From Patescibacteria group bacterium (lineage in GTDB: Bacteria > Patescibacteriota > Minisyncoccia > Phycocordibacterales > Phycocordibacteraceae), in the NCBI GenBank assembly GCA_018970465.1, contig JAGWWI010000004.1, positions 1-45,927 on the forward strand: a DNA stretch of 45,927 nucleotides. Direction: 5' to 3'. Below the pieces are notes generated by a model. It was not told where the DNA came from. It made no database searches and saw only the letters and a program-made list of their open reading frames with translations. Position numbers and translations under genes: made by a program. Shown in pieces: positions 1 to 8,085 of this stretch; position 1 is the stretch's first letter; each line of letters begins with the position of its first letter.

Positions 1-123
1 AAGCATGCGCTATCATCAACGACAAGCCGAGGCGGATTCTCGGATACCGGAGTGCGCGGGAGCTTGCCTTAACGGCAGGTATTATCAAAAACGAGGGTGT
101 CCTAATTCAGGGGTGAATTTAGG
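1..123 (+). repeat. Left copy of ~123-bp inverted terminal repeat of the contig
   Basis: Bases 1-123 (aagcatgcgctatcatcaac...gggtgaatttagg) are the reverse complement of 45794-45916. Confidence 0.95.
3..116 (+). mobile_element. C-terminal fragment of IS30-like (rve-type) transposase, truncated at contig end
   Basis: Frame from position 3 translates to ACAIINDKPRRILGYRSARELALTAGIIKNEGVLIQG*, matching the C-terminal 'N.RPR..LGYR(T/S)P.E' signature of IS30-like transposases; the same sequence is present inverted at the right end. Confidence 0.8.
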
Positions 124-196
124 CAACTAACCTAAGTATCTATATAGCACGTCATATGGATACTGTCAAGTTCAAGTTCGGCTGGCAGCCGGTTAG

Positions 197-293
197 TGAG
201 ACGGGCGCTACTCCCTTTTTAAGGGCGTCTCATTCGTCTCATTTCTACGCCATTGAGCCGTATTTTTGAGAAAATGAGACGCGGCGCGTCTCA
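197..293. promoter_or_regulatory. Cluster of five TGAGACG/CGTCTCA heptamers, including a perfect palindrome TGAGACGCGGCGCGTCTCA
   Basis: Copies at 197-203(+), 226-232(-), 235-241(-), 275-281(+), 287-293(-); 275-293 is palindromic. Confidence 0.6.
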
Positions 294-322
294 GCTAATC
301 CGGCCGGCAAGCGCGGGATCGG

Positions 323-548
323 TGCGGTACCGTGCGGCCCGCTCCAAAACGCCCGACCATGCGCTGGAGCGCAAAAATATCCTTGAACTGCCTGCTAAAA
401 GCGGTAAATGCATACTGGGCCACGAAGAACCTGAGCGAGTCAACTTGTTTTGAAAATGACACAGACCGTGGGGCCTCTGGTGCAGACGATAGAAGCCGCT
501 CAAAATACCCTTGTGCTGCCTCGCCTGGTGCTCTGCGGTACCGTGCGG
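323..548. repeat. Segment bounded by 15-bp perfect direct repeats TGCGGTACCGTGCGG (323-337 and 534-548)
   Basis: Both 15-mers read directly from the sequence in the same orientation; each contains the palindrome CGGTACCG. Confidence 0.8.
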
Positions 549-568
549 GGGCACCATTCAAAAAAAGA

Positions 569-600
569 GAACCGCCCCATCGAGAACGCTGGGGCGGTTC
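569..600 (-). terminator. Rho-independent terminator of the LysE-like gene
   Basis: gaaccgcccca...tggggcggttc inverted repeat; followed on the minus strand by a T-run (complement of aaaaaaag). Confidence 0.8.
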
Positions 601-612
601 TCGATGGGGCGG

Positions 613-1332
613 CTAGCGAAGCGGCGCGGAGGAAAGCATCCCCGCCGCGATACAGAGCACGCCAAGGCATTTCGTAAGCGGCGGAGAAGACGCGATAAGC
701 GACCCGACGCCGCCGAACACGCGGCCACGACTCATCAGCCACTGGGCAAGGGCGCGCACTGCCGCCCTCGCGTAGTGGATGAACACTCCGACGCTCAGGC
801 ACCAGGTCGCGAATGCGCCGATGTAGACGCCCGCAAGAAAGGCGCCCGTGTCCGCATCGGCTCGCGCGAAGGCTTCCATCGCGAACCATGCGGCAGCGAA
901 CGTGTCGGGCCGGAGCGTCCCGAGGAACGAGAAGAGGTATCGCCCCCAGGTCTTGGTCCGCACCGTCGGCGTGCCGTTCGAATCCATCGTGAGCAAGACG
1001 GCGCCGATCATGACGAGCACCGCTACTTCGACCGGAGACCCGGCGAGCGATCGGGCGAAGTTCCCGATCGCTTGGGAAAGCATCCCGTCGTCCGCGCGCC
1101 GAACGAAAAGCACGCTGCTAACAAGGAACAGATCCCCCAAGCTCCCCCCGATAATGATCGGGAGCGCCTGTGTGGCTCCGTCTTTCAAGACGGCGGCGCC
1201 CCAAAACGCAACGGGACCAAGACTGGTCCCCACAACAGCCCCGACGAGGAGCCCTTCGATGAAACTCTCCACCACGCGACTCCCCGTTATTGAACCTCGC
1301 GCAATCCTATAGCACGCGTCTCGCCTTGTCAC
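613..1332 (-). CDS. LysE-family-like transporter (start may be downstream of the ORF start)
   Basis: ORF with GLLVGAVVGTSLGPVAFWGAAVLKDGATQALPIIIGGSLGDLF, multiple TM helices; followed by a terminator. Confidence 0.6.
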   Translation of the reverse strand: MTRRDACYRIARGSITGSRVVESFIEGLLVGAVVGTSLGPVAFWGAAVLKDGATQALPIIIGGSLGDLFLVSSVLFVRRADDGMLSQAIGNFARSLAGSPVEVAVLVMIGAVLLTMDSNGTPTVRTKTWGRYLFSFLGTLRPDTFAAAWFAMEAFARADADTGAFLAGVYIGAFATWCLSVGVFIHYARAAVRALAQWLMSRGRVFGGVGSLIASSPPLTKCLGVLCIAAGMLSSAPLR

Positions 1333-1379
1333 TTCGCGTTCGCGTAGAGCGGCCGCGTGCGGTATAACTCAAAGCGTCC

Positions 1380-1450
1380 GCTCTCATCGTTCAACGGATA
1401 GGACATCTCCCTCCGAAGGAGGAAATGCAGGTTCGATTCCTGCTGAGAGC
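1380..1450 (+). tRNA. tRNA-Arg (anticodon CCG)
   Basis: Acceptor gctctca/tgagagc, anticodon arm ctcc-ctCCGaa-ggag, T-arm gcaggttcgattcctgc. Confidence 0.85.
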
Positions 1451-1533
1451 ACCCGTTAGTGACAATTCAAGTGACCGAGCCGCAGAGTTGGCATCCAGGC
1501 TCAACCACTACAAGGTCGTGCTAGAGTGATGTC

Positions 1534-2289
1534 ATGCAAATAAAAGCTCGCGGCTTCATTTCGCCTCTCACCCTCATCTTTATCGTGGGAGCTATCATCC
1601 TTGTCGGAGTTGGGTGGCGGGAAAGCAGGCAGCCCCCAGAGTTTACTCAAAGAACACAGCCTGTGGCAGCACCAACAAGCGCGACAACAACGGCCAGTAG
1701 TGGGGCCGCGACCGAGACAGCAACAATCGATCAGGATGTGCTGCGGCAAGAGACGCCCCCTCAAGGATTAGATTGGGCACCGGCATTGAGTGGCTCTGCC
1801 TCCGGACTCGAAGGCGTTTATATTTACGTCAACGGCAAGCAGGCAATATACGCGAACGTTACCGATGGTCGCTGGAAGGCGGGGCTTCCAAACTCTAAGG
1901 CGAGTTATCCGTCCGGTACGTACGCCATTGAGATAAAGGATGAGCAAGGAAACGCGCTTGCTGCAGCGACGATAACGGTCATTGATGCCATTACGGTCGA
2001 TAAAGGATCCTGGGTGCCGCAAGGACGTGTTCTTAACCTCACAGGGACCGCCGCAAGTCTGAGCAAGCTCTTCATTGTGGTCTTCAATGAGAATCAGCCC
2101 CGTAATGTAGTCGCCACAAGCACAGTACTGGTCGCTAACGAGCGCTGGTCATACACCACCAACCTCTCACCAGGCACGTATTTTATATGGATTGAGGACG
2201 GCACTAAGCCGATTACTTGGTACGGCAATAGTCCACAAGGAATCCAACTTTGGGTTTCTTCTTCGGACGAACTCACTGTCGTTAAGTAA
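1534..2289 (+). CDS. Membrane-anchored secreted protein with Ig/adhesin-like repeats, hypothetical
   Basis: N-terminal TM helix (FISPLTLIFIVGAIILVGVGW), Ser/Thr/Ala-rich linker, two beta-rich modules. Confidence 0.6.
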   Translation: MQIKARGFISPLTLIFIVGAIILVGVGWRESRQPPEFTQRTQPVAAPTSATTTASSGAATETATIDQDVLRQETPPQGLDWAPALSGSASGLEGVYIYVNGKQAIYANVTDGRWKAGLPNSKASYPSGTYAIEIKDEQGNALAAATITVIDAITVDKGSWVPQGRVLNLTGTAASLSKLFIVVFNENQPRNVVATSTVLVANERWSYTTNLSPGTYFIWIEDGTKPITWYGNSPQGIQLWVSSSDELTVVK

Positions 2290-2485
2290 GTCCATTTTTG
2301 CGCTCATGCCACCCGACCGAGTGGCGTCGGTCTTGCTTTGCCCAAGATCGTCAAAAGCCCCTTGAAGTGCCTCACTGGGCTAGGTTCGCTACCGAGTCGG
2401 GGCACAGCAGTCAGAGACCGCGTTTGAGACCGTTTGGCCCTGAATACGAGCCGTGTTCGGTTCGATACCTTCCGGCCTGAAAGCC

Positions 2486-2521
2486 GCAAAACCGCGCGAT
2501 TCTCATCGCGCGGTTTTGCGC
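2486..2521. terminator. Hairpin terminator-like structure
   Basis: gcaaaaccgcgcgat-tctc-atcgcgcggttttgc, downstream of the recombinase remnant stop on the minus strand. Confidence 0.6.
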
Positions 2522-2526
2522 TTGCA

Positions 2527-3863
2527 CTAACCCTCAAGCGCGATCCTGCGATCCTTCAGGATAATCCGGCCCTTGAGATGGGAGAGCAGCTCCCGCTTCT
2601 CCGGCAGCGTGCCGTTCTCCAAGAGATACTTGGCATACCGCCGTATGTCCATCTCATCCGCCTTCACTTTCTCGCTCTTGTCGCGCATGGCGCTCCGCAG
2701 CTTATTGTATCGGGCCACCTCCTTCTCGATGAGGTGCCGCGCCCCGATCTCGTCGATGCTGACGTGCTCAAGGAGCGCGAGCAGCTGCTCGATCAGCCGG
2801 TCCTCGCGTATATACGGGTTCCGGCATTCGCGGTCTTTGGATTTGCAGCAGGAATAGTACACATAGGTGTTTGCGCCGCCGTCGACGAGACTCTTCTGCT
2901 TCTCCTGCGCCGTGATGCCCGAGCCGCATACCCCGCAGACCATGAGCTTGGTGAAGGTGAAATCCTGGAACTTCTTCTTGGGCCGGTTCTCCTCCGCGAG
3001 CTTCTCCTGTACCGAGGCGGACTGAGCGTTACATTACGGTCGAATAATACCAGCCCAGTCTTCAGACACGACAGCAGCTCCCTCTTCTCCGAAGGCGTCC
3101 CTTCCTTGAGGAGATACTTTGCGTAGGTGCGGATGTCGATGTCCGTGCCGCGCTCGCGTTTCGTCGCTCCGAGCACGCCCACGCGGAATTTGTTGTACCG
3201 AGCGATTTCCTCTTCGATCTTCCCGCGCATGCCGATCTCGTCGAGGTCGAGAGTGTCCATCAGGTTCGCCAGCTTCTCGATGAGCGCCATCTCGTTGATG
3301 GGCGGATTTGCGCAGTCAGTATCCTTGGCGTGGGTGCAGCGATAGTAGACGTGGCGGTTGGTGCCGCCGTCCTTGAGCCGCTTGAACTTTTCGTCTGCCG
3401 TGATGCCGCTCCCGCAGACGCCGCACTTTATGAGCTTGGTGAAGGCGAACTCCTTGCTCTCAGTCTTGGGGATGTACTGGTCGCGTATGGAGGCCTGCGC
3501 TCGATCAAAGAGGTCTTTGGTGATGATTGGCTCGTGCTTGCCTTGGTACCACTCGCCGCTCCCTACTGGGTACTCGAACTCGCCGTAGTAGAAGGGGTTG
3601 CGGAGGATGATGTAGAGATTTGCGAGCGAGAGACGCTTGCCGGTCCGGGTGCGGAAGCCGCTCTTGTCGAGCCACCGGTATGTCTGCCGACCGCTCCATC
3701 CTTCATCGCCGACCTTCTCAAAGAGCTGCCTGACGATGGGTGCGCGCTTAGGGTCGAGACGTGCCTGGCACTTCTTGTCCACGTTCTTCTCGGGCAGGTA
3801 TCCGGTCGGGAGACCTATCGCGGCTTCTTTCACTTCGCCTGCGCTCTGATTGCTGTGCGGGTA
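2527..3863 (-). pseudogene. Serine recombinase remnant: N-terminally truncated copy fused out of frame to the C-terminal part of a second, divergent recombinase
   Basis: ORF 2793-3833 has recombinase-domain and zinc-ribbon sequence ([15 protein letters not shown]...YYRCTH...C) but no catalytic resolvase domain. ORF 2527-2943, extended upstream in frame ([43 protein letters not shown]), repeats the zinc ribbon and C-terminus. Confidence 0.75.
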
Positions 3864-3875
3864 TTATTGAAATGA

Positions 3876-4109
3876 GTTCTAGACCACATCAACCCGACCC
3901 AGCCGGTCTTTATCAATGGATATAAAAGTTTCAAAGACGTTTTCACTGACCCGGTCTTTGCGGACGTCATTAGGGTCGAGGAAGACGACGGCGTTTGGAT
4001 AGGCACGATCGGCAGACATCGCTTTATTGGTCTCCCGTTCCTAAATCGTCCAAGGGGCGGCAAAGACAGGATTGTGGAGGTAGTAAAGCGGCATCTCGAC
4101 ACTCCATAG
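3876..4109 (+). pseudogene. Truncated open frame (77 codons), unknown protein C-terminus
   Basis: Open frame without an obvious start: VLDHINPTQPVFINGYKSFKDVFTDPVFADVIRVEEDDGVWIGTIGRHRFIGLPFLNRPRGGKDRIVEVVKRHLDTP*. Confidence 0.4.
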
Positions 4110-4112
4110 CTC

Positions 4113-4760
4113 ATGTCGCTCTCCGACAAAGCCGTAGAGGAGTTCAAGGTGCTGCTTGAGAAGCGCAAAGGCGAGCCCGTGACCGACGCCGAGGCGCGAG
4201 AGGGCGCGGAGAACCTATATCAGTTCTTCGAGCTCCTCTTGAAGGGAGCTGAGGAGGACGCACGGCGCAAACGTCGGTTACGACAGGAGCCGGACGGATA
4301 CGAACTCGAAGGTTCCTATTCATGCTGCATCTGCCGCAACACCGCACGTGGGACGAATCACCTCTATACCAAGTGGGGCATTCTCTGCCGCTCCTGTCAT
4401 TCCGCTATCCTAGTCGGTATCATCCCTCCGTACGTCGCGACCTCCCGCCACAGCTACTTCCTCGACTGGCAATTGCAGAGCGATTTCAAGATCCATCCCC
4501 AAACGATGCGTAAGTACGTGCGTCAAGGCGCCCTCAAGGCTCGTATCATCCTTACGCCCGATGGGAAGCCGTATGAGTACGTATTCCTCCGCCGAGAGAA
4601 CTCAGGCCTTGTCTCCCGCGAGAGTCCTGCCCGCAAGTCGTATGATCGGCACCGCAATAAGGTGTCGGATCGGCAGGTACGCGAAGAACGGGCGAGACTG
4701 CGCGCTGAATTTGCGGCTGAACATGCGAAGTTGAAGCGCCGACGTTCACAGTCCCACTAG
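4113..4760 (+). CDS. Hypothetical protein with zinc-finger-like (CCIC...C..C) region, likely mobile-element associated
   Basis: MSLSDKAVEEFKVLLEKRKGEPVTDAEAREGAENLYQFFELLLKG N-terminus, CxxC pairs, basic C-terminus; lies within the decayed phage-like island. Confidence 0.55.
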   Translation: MSLSDKAVEEFKVLLEKRKGEPVTDAEAREGAENLYQFFELLLKGAEEDARRKRRLRQEPDGYELEGSYSCCICRNTARGTNHLYTKWGILCRSCHSAILVGIIPPYVATSRHSYFLDWQLQSDFKIHPQTMRKYVRQGALKARIILTPDGKPYEYVFLRRENSGLVSRESPARKSYDRHRNKVSDRQVREERARLRAEFAAEHAKLKRRRSQSH

Positions 4761-5207
4761 CTAAGGAGGGTCGTCCTTCGGGGGCGGTTGCGTAACAGCC
4801 GGGGCCTCATACTGTTCAAGCCGCTTCCTGAGCTCTTCGTTCTCAGCCCTGGTCCAGTGATACATAACGTCCCGCTGTAGAGGCGTGAGGTCGGTGTTGA
4901 GGTGCGCCAGTTTAAAGTCCTCTGAATCTGGCGGTCGCAACAAAGATTGGCGTGCTTTGGGTGCGTAGTGGTCGGAGTTACGCTCAGCGAGGAACTTTGC
5001 GGCTGGGAAGCTGCCTTTCTTGGCGAGTTTGATCATCGACATTTCTGCTATGTCCGCAACGCCTTCGTGCCCTAGCCTAAGTGCGCGGTCGGCTGCCTGC
5101 GCGAATGCCGGGTCCGTCGCCCGCCAACGGTAGTAGGTCGCACGGACAATCCCAATCTTTTGGCACGCGAACAGCACGTTTGGCATCTCTGCCAATATCT
5201 CAAGCAA
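4761..5207 (-). CDS. Phage terminase small subunit-like HTH protein (possibly N-truncated)
   Basis: ACQKIGIVRATYYRWRATDPAFAQAADRALRLG...AAKFLAERNSDHYAPK resembles terminase small-subunit HTH proteins. Confidence 0.55.
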   Translation of the reverse strand: MLEILAEMPNVLFACQKIGIVRATYYRWRATDPAFAQAADRALRLGHEGVADIAEMSMIKLAKKGSFPAAKFLAERNSDHYAPKARQSLLRPPDSEDFKLAHLNTDLTPLQRDVMYHWTRAENEELRKRLEQYEAPAVTQPPPKDDPP

Positions 5208-5225
5208 GCGTTTTTGTCCTCGGCA

Positions 5226-5546
5226 TTACGAGCCATGGAGCTTAACCCTCTTCTTGCCCGTCCTCTTTTCCCAGCGGTCGAGGATGACCTCGGCATACAC
5301 CGGCGACTTCTCCATGATGTAGCAGCGGCGGCCGAGGGCGACGGAGGCGATCAAGGTCGAGCCCGAGCCGCCGAAGGGCTCGAGGACGAGCTGGCCGCGC
5401 TTCGTGAGCACCTTGATGTACGGGATAAGGATCTCGAGCGGCTTCACGCCAAAGATGACGCCTTGGCCAGACGACTTCTCATCGGCTGCGTTGAACTCAA
5501 TGTGGTCGGTCGGGCAGTACTTCTTGCCCTTCTCATAGGGCTCCCG
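5226..5546 (-). pseudogene. C-terminal fragment of a DNA (adenine/cytosine-N4) methyltransferase
   Basis: EPYEKGKKYCPTDHIEF...GVKPLEILIPYIKVLTKRGQLVLEPFGGSGSTLIASVALGRRCYIMEKSPVYAEVILDRWEKRTGKK with FGGSGST SAM-binding motif; in-frame stop at 5547-5549 removes the N-terminus. Confidence 0.75.
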
Positions 5547-5707
5547 CTATTGGCGGCATCCCTGTTGAGGTTGTACGAGACATCAATCCGGTCTGGTATG
5601 TTTTGATTTGGCTCGTTGCTATTTTTTGGACACTTGTTGCAAACCTTACTCTTAGCACGGCGGTAAAGCGGTACGAGAGTGGAAATTTGATAGGAAGTCG
5701 AGAGTAG
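5540..5707 (+). pseudogene. C-terminal fragment of a membrane protein
   Basis: APAIGGIPVEVVRDINPVWYVLIWLVAIFWTLVANLTLSTAVKRYESGNLIGSRE* with a TM helix and no start; begins where the methyltransferase fragment ends. Confidence 0.4.
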
Positions 5708-5711
5708 GGAG

Positions 5712-5742
5712 TTTTCGCCAAGCCCAGAAAAACTTGGCGAAA
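5712..5742. terminator. Hairpin, terminator-like
   Basis: tttcgccaag-cccagaaaaa-cttggcgaaa perfect inverted repeat. Confidence 0.5.
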
Positions 5743-5963
5743 AGAAATGAACTCTGCACACCACGCGCACGGGACGGGTGGGGCAAGGGGTGTGCTCCAC
5801 GGGTTGCGACCTCCCCTCCAAAAAATCCTCCCTCCAAAAAATCTTCGGCTCGAACCTGTCCATCCGAAACCGCGAAATCGTTTTTAGCCCCATTCCTCCA
5901 TACGCTTCGCTGCGCGAAGCGCGTAAAAATTTTTCTGAAACTGACCTTTGTACTTTTTGTGCC

Positions 5964-6224
5964 CTACTTGGCGGAGACGAGACGCGCGAGGCGGCTCTTC
6001 TTGCGCGCGGCGGTGTTCGCCTTGAGGACGCCGCGCTTGGTCGCCTTGTCGACCGCCTGATAGGCGGCCGGGAGGAGCTTCGCCGCTGCCGCCTTGTCGC
6101 CCGCGGCGAGTGCGCGCTCAAGCGCCTTCCCCGTGTCGTGCAAGGCCTTCTTGCGGCGGATGTTGACGACGCGCCGCCGTTCCGAGACGCGGATCGCCTT
6201 CTTTGCCGAGGTCGTGATAGCCAT
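5964..6224 (-). CDS. rpsT: 30S ribosomal protein S20
   Basis: MAITTSAKKAIRVSERRRVVNIRRKKALHDTGKALERALAAGDKAAAAKLLPAAYQAVDKATKRGVLKANTAARKKSRLARLVSAK. Confidence 0.9.
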   Translation of the reverse strand: MAITTSAKKAIRVSERRRVVNIRRKKALHDTGKALERALAAGDKAAAAKLLPAAYQAVDKATKRGVLKANTAARKKSRLARLVSAK

Positions 6225-6260
6225 GTGGGCGCATAGTACACGAGGCGGTATCATGTGTCC

Positions 6261-6806
6261 ATGATTCGAAGCATCCGCGGGCCGGTCATCTCCTTGAGCG
6301 CCGCAGGCGCGGTGATCGAGGTCGCGGGCTTCGGGGTCGAGGTCCACCTCGCTGACACGGCGGGCCTCGCCGAGGGGCGGGAGGCCGCGCTCGCCACCCA
6401 CCTCGCCGTGAAGCAGGACGGGATGGAGCTCTACGGCTTCGCCGACGCTCCCGACCGCGACTTTTTCGAGAAGCTGCTCGCCGTCCCGGGCGTGGGCCCC
6501 AAGACCGCGCTCGGGGTCCTGCGCCGGGCGCCGCGGCGGGCGATCGCGACTGCAATCGCCGCACGGGATCTCGGCTACCTGACGAAGGTCGTCGGCCTCG
6601 GCAAGAAGCTCGCGGAGAAGATGCTCGTCGAACTCGGCGAGAAGATCGCGCCCGGCGAGGACGCGCAGGGCCCCGATAGCGAGGTCTTCGAGACCCTCGT
6701 CGCGCTCGGCTACACCGAGCGCGAGGCGCGCCGCGCGGTGCAAGCTATTCCCCAGGGCATCGACGGCAAGGACGCGCGGCTCCGGGCTGCGCTTAGCGCG
6801 AAATAA
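6261..6806 (+). CDS. ruvA: Holliday junction DNA helicase subunit RuvA
   Basis: MIRSIRGPVISLSAAGAVIEVAGFGVEVHL...FFEKLLAVPGVGPKTALGVL...VVGLGKKLAEKMLVEL. Confidence 0.95.
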   Translation: MIRSIRGPVISLSAAGAVIEVAGFGVEVHLADTAGLAEGREAALATHLAVKQDGMELYGFADAPDRDFFEKLLAVPGVGPKTALGVLRRAPRRAIATAIAARDLGYLTKVVGLGKKLAEKMLVELGEKIAPGEDAQGPDSEVFETLVALGYTEREARRAVQAIPQGIDGKDARLRAALSAK

Positions 6807-6807
6807 T

Positions 6808-8085
6808 ATGTACGCGCTCGTCGAACGCATCGTCGCGCTCCTCAAGAAGGTCGTGCCGGACGCATGGGTGCGCCCCCTGCTGCCTCGCTACCATCGGACA
6901 CTCGCATTCGCATCTGCGCTCGCCTACGGCTTCCCCGCCCGCTCGCTCACGGTCATCGGCGTCACCGGCACCAAGGGCAAGTCCTCGGTCGCGGATATGC
7001 TCTTCACCGTCCTCCGGCATGCGAGATACCCTACCGCCGTCGCCGGCACGATCCGCTTCGCGATCAACGACCAGTCGGAGCCGAACCTCTTCAAGATGAC
7101 GATGCCAGGCCGCGGCTTCATCCAGCACTTCCTCGCGCGGGCGAAGCGGGCGGGCTGTCGTTACGCGGTCGTCGAGATCACGAGCGAGAGCACGCTGAAC
7201 TTCCGCCACCGCCACCTCGACCTCGACGCGCTCGTGTTCACCAACTTGCAGCGGGAGCACATCGAGCGCCACGGCTCGTTCGAGAAGTACGCGGCGGCGA
7301 AGCTCGAGATCGGCAGAGAGCTCGCGCGCTCCCCGAAGCGCCCCCGCGCGATCATCCCGAACGGCGACGATCCGGCCGCGGCGCCCTACCTCGCGCTCCC
7401 GGTCGAAGAGAAGCGGCCGTTCTCCTACGCCGAGGCGACGGCTATCGCCCTCGGCCCCGGGACCGCGGCGTTCACCTACCACGGCACGCGCTTCTCGCTC
7501 CAGCTCCCGGGCTCCTTCAGCATCATGAACTCTCTCGCCGTCATCAAGGCGGCGGAGTTCCTCGGCGTCCCGCTCCCGGCGATCGCCGACGCGCTCGCGA
7601 AGCTCGAGCGCATCCCGGGCCGCACCGAGCGCATCGAGGCGGGCCAGGATTTCACGGCCGTCGTCGACTACGCGCACACGCCCGACTCCCTCGAGGCGCT
7701 CTACGCCGCCTACCCGGTGCGCAAGGTCTGCGTCCTCGGGAACACGGGTGGCGGGCGCGACACCTGGAAGCGGCCCTTGATGGGCAAGATCGCTGACGCC
7801 GCCTGCGACCTCGTCATCCTCACGAACGAGGATCCGTACGACGAAGACCCGCGCGCGATCGTCGACGCGATGGCAGCGGGAATGGTGCGGCAGCCGGAGA
7901 TCGTGATGGACCGGCGCGAAGCGATCCGCAGGGCGCTCGCGGCCGCGCGGCCGGGCGACGCCGTCCTTGTGACCGGCAAAGGCACCGACCCCTACATCAT
8001 GGGCGCCGCCGGGGCGAAGGAGCTGTGGAGCGATGCACAGGTGGTCCGCGACGAGCTCAAGCGGCTGCTATCATCGAAGCCATGA
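6808..8085 (+). CDS. Mur ligase family protein, MurE-like
   Basis: IGVTGTKGKSSVADML P-loop, VVEITSEST, VFTNLQREHIERHGSFEKYAAAK, VDYAHTPDSLEALY, TNEDPYDEDPR. Confidence 0.85.
   Translation: MYALVERIVALLKKVVPDAWVRPLLPRYHRTLAFASALAYGFPARSLTVIGVTGTKGKSSVADMLFTVLRHARYPTAVAGTIRFAINDQSEPNLFKMTMPGRGFIQHFLARAKRAGCRYAVVEITSESTLNFRHRHLDLDALVFTNLQREHIERHGSFEKYAAAKLEIGRELARSPKRPRAIIPNGDDPAAAPYLALPVEEKRPFSYAEATAIALGPGTAAFTYHGTRFSLQLPGSFSIMNSLAVIKAAEFLGVPLPAIADALAKLERIPGRTERIEAGQDFTAVVDYAHTPDSLEALYAAYPVRKVCVLGNTGGGRDTWKRPLMGKIADAACDLVILTNEDPYDEDPRAIVDAMAAGMVRQPEIVMDRREAIRRALAAARPGDAVLVTGKGTDPYIMGAAGAKELWSDAQVVRDELKRLLSSKP

Noticed and set aside
2440-2485. tRNA-like T-arm (gttcggttcgatacc) as an attachment site for the recombinase
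   Set aside because: Stem does not pair as a T-arm and no acceptor or anticodon arm accompanies it; serine recombinases also do not usually target tRNA genes.
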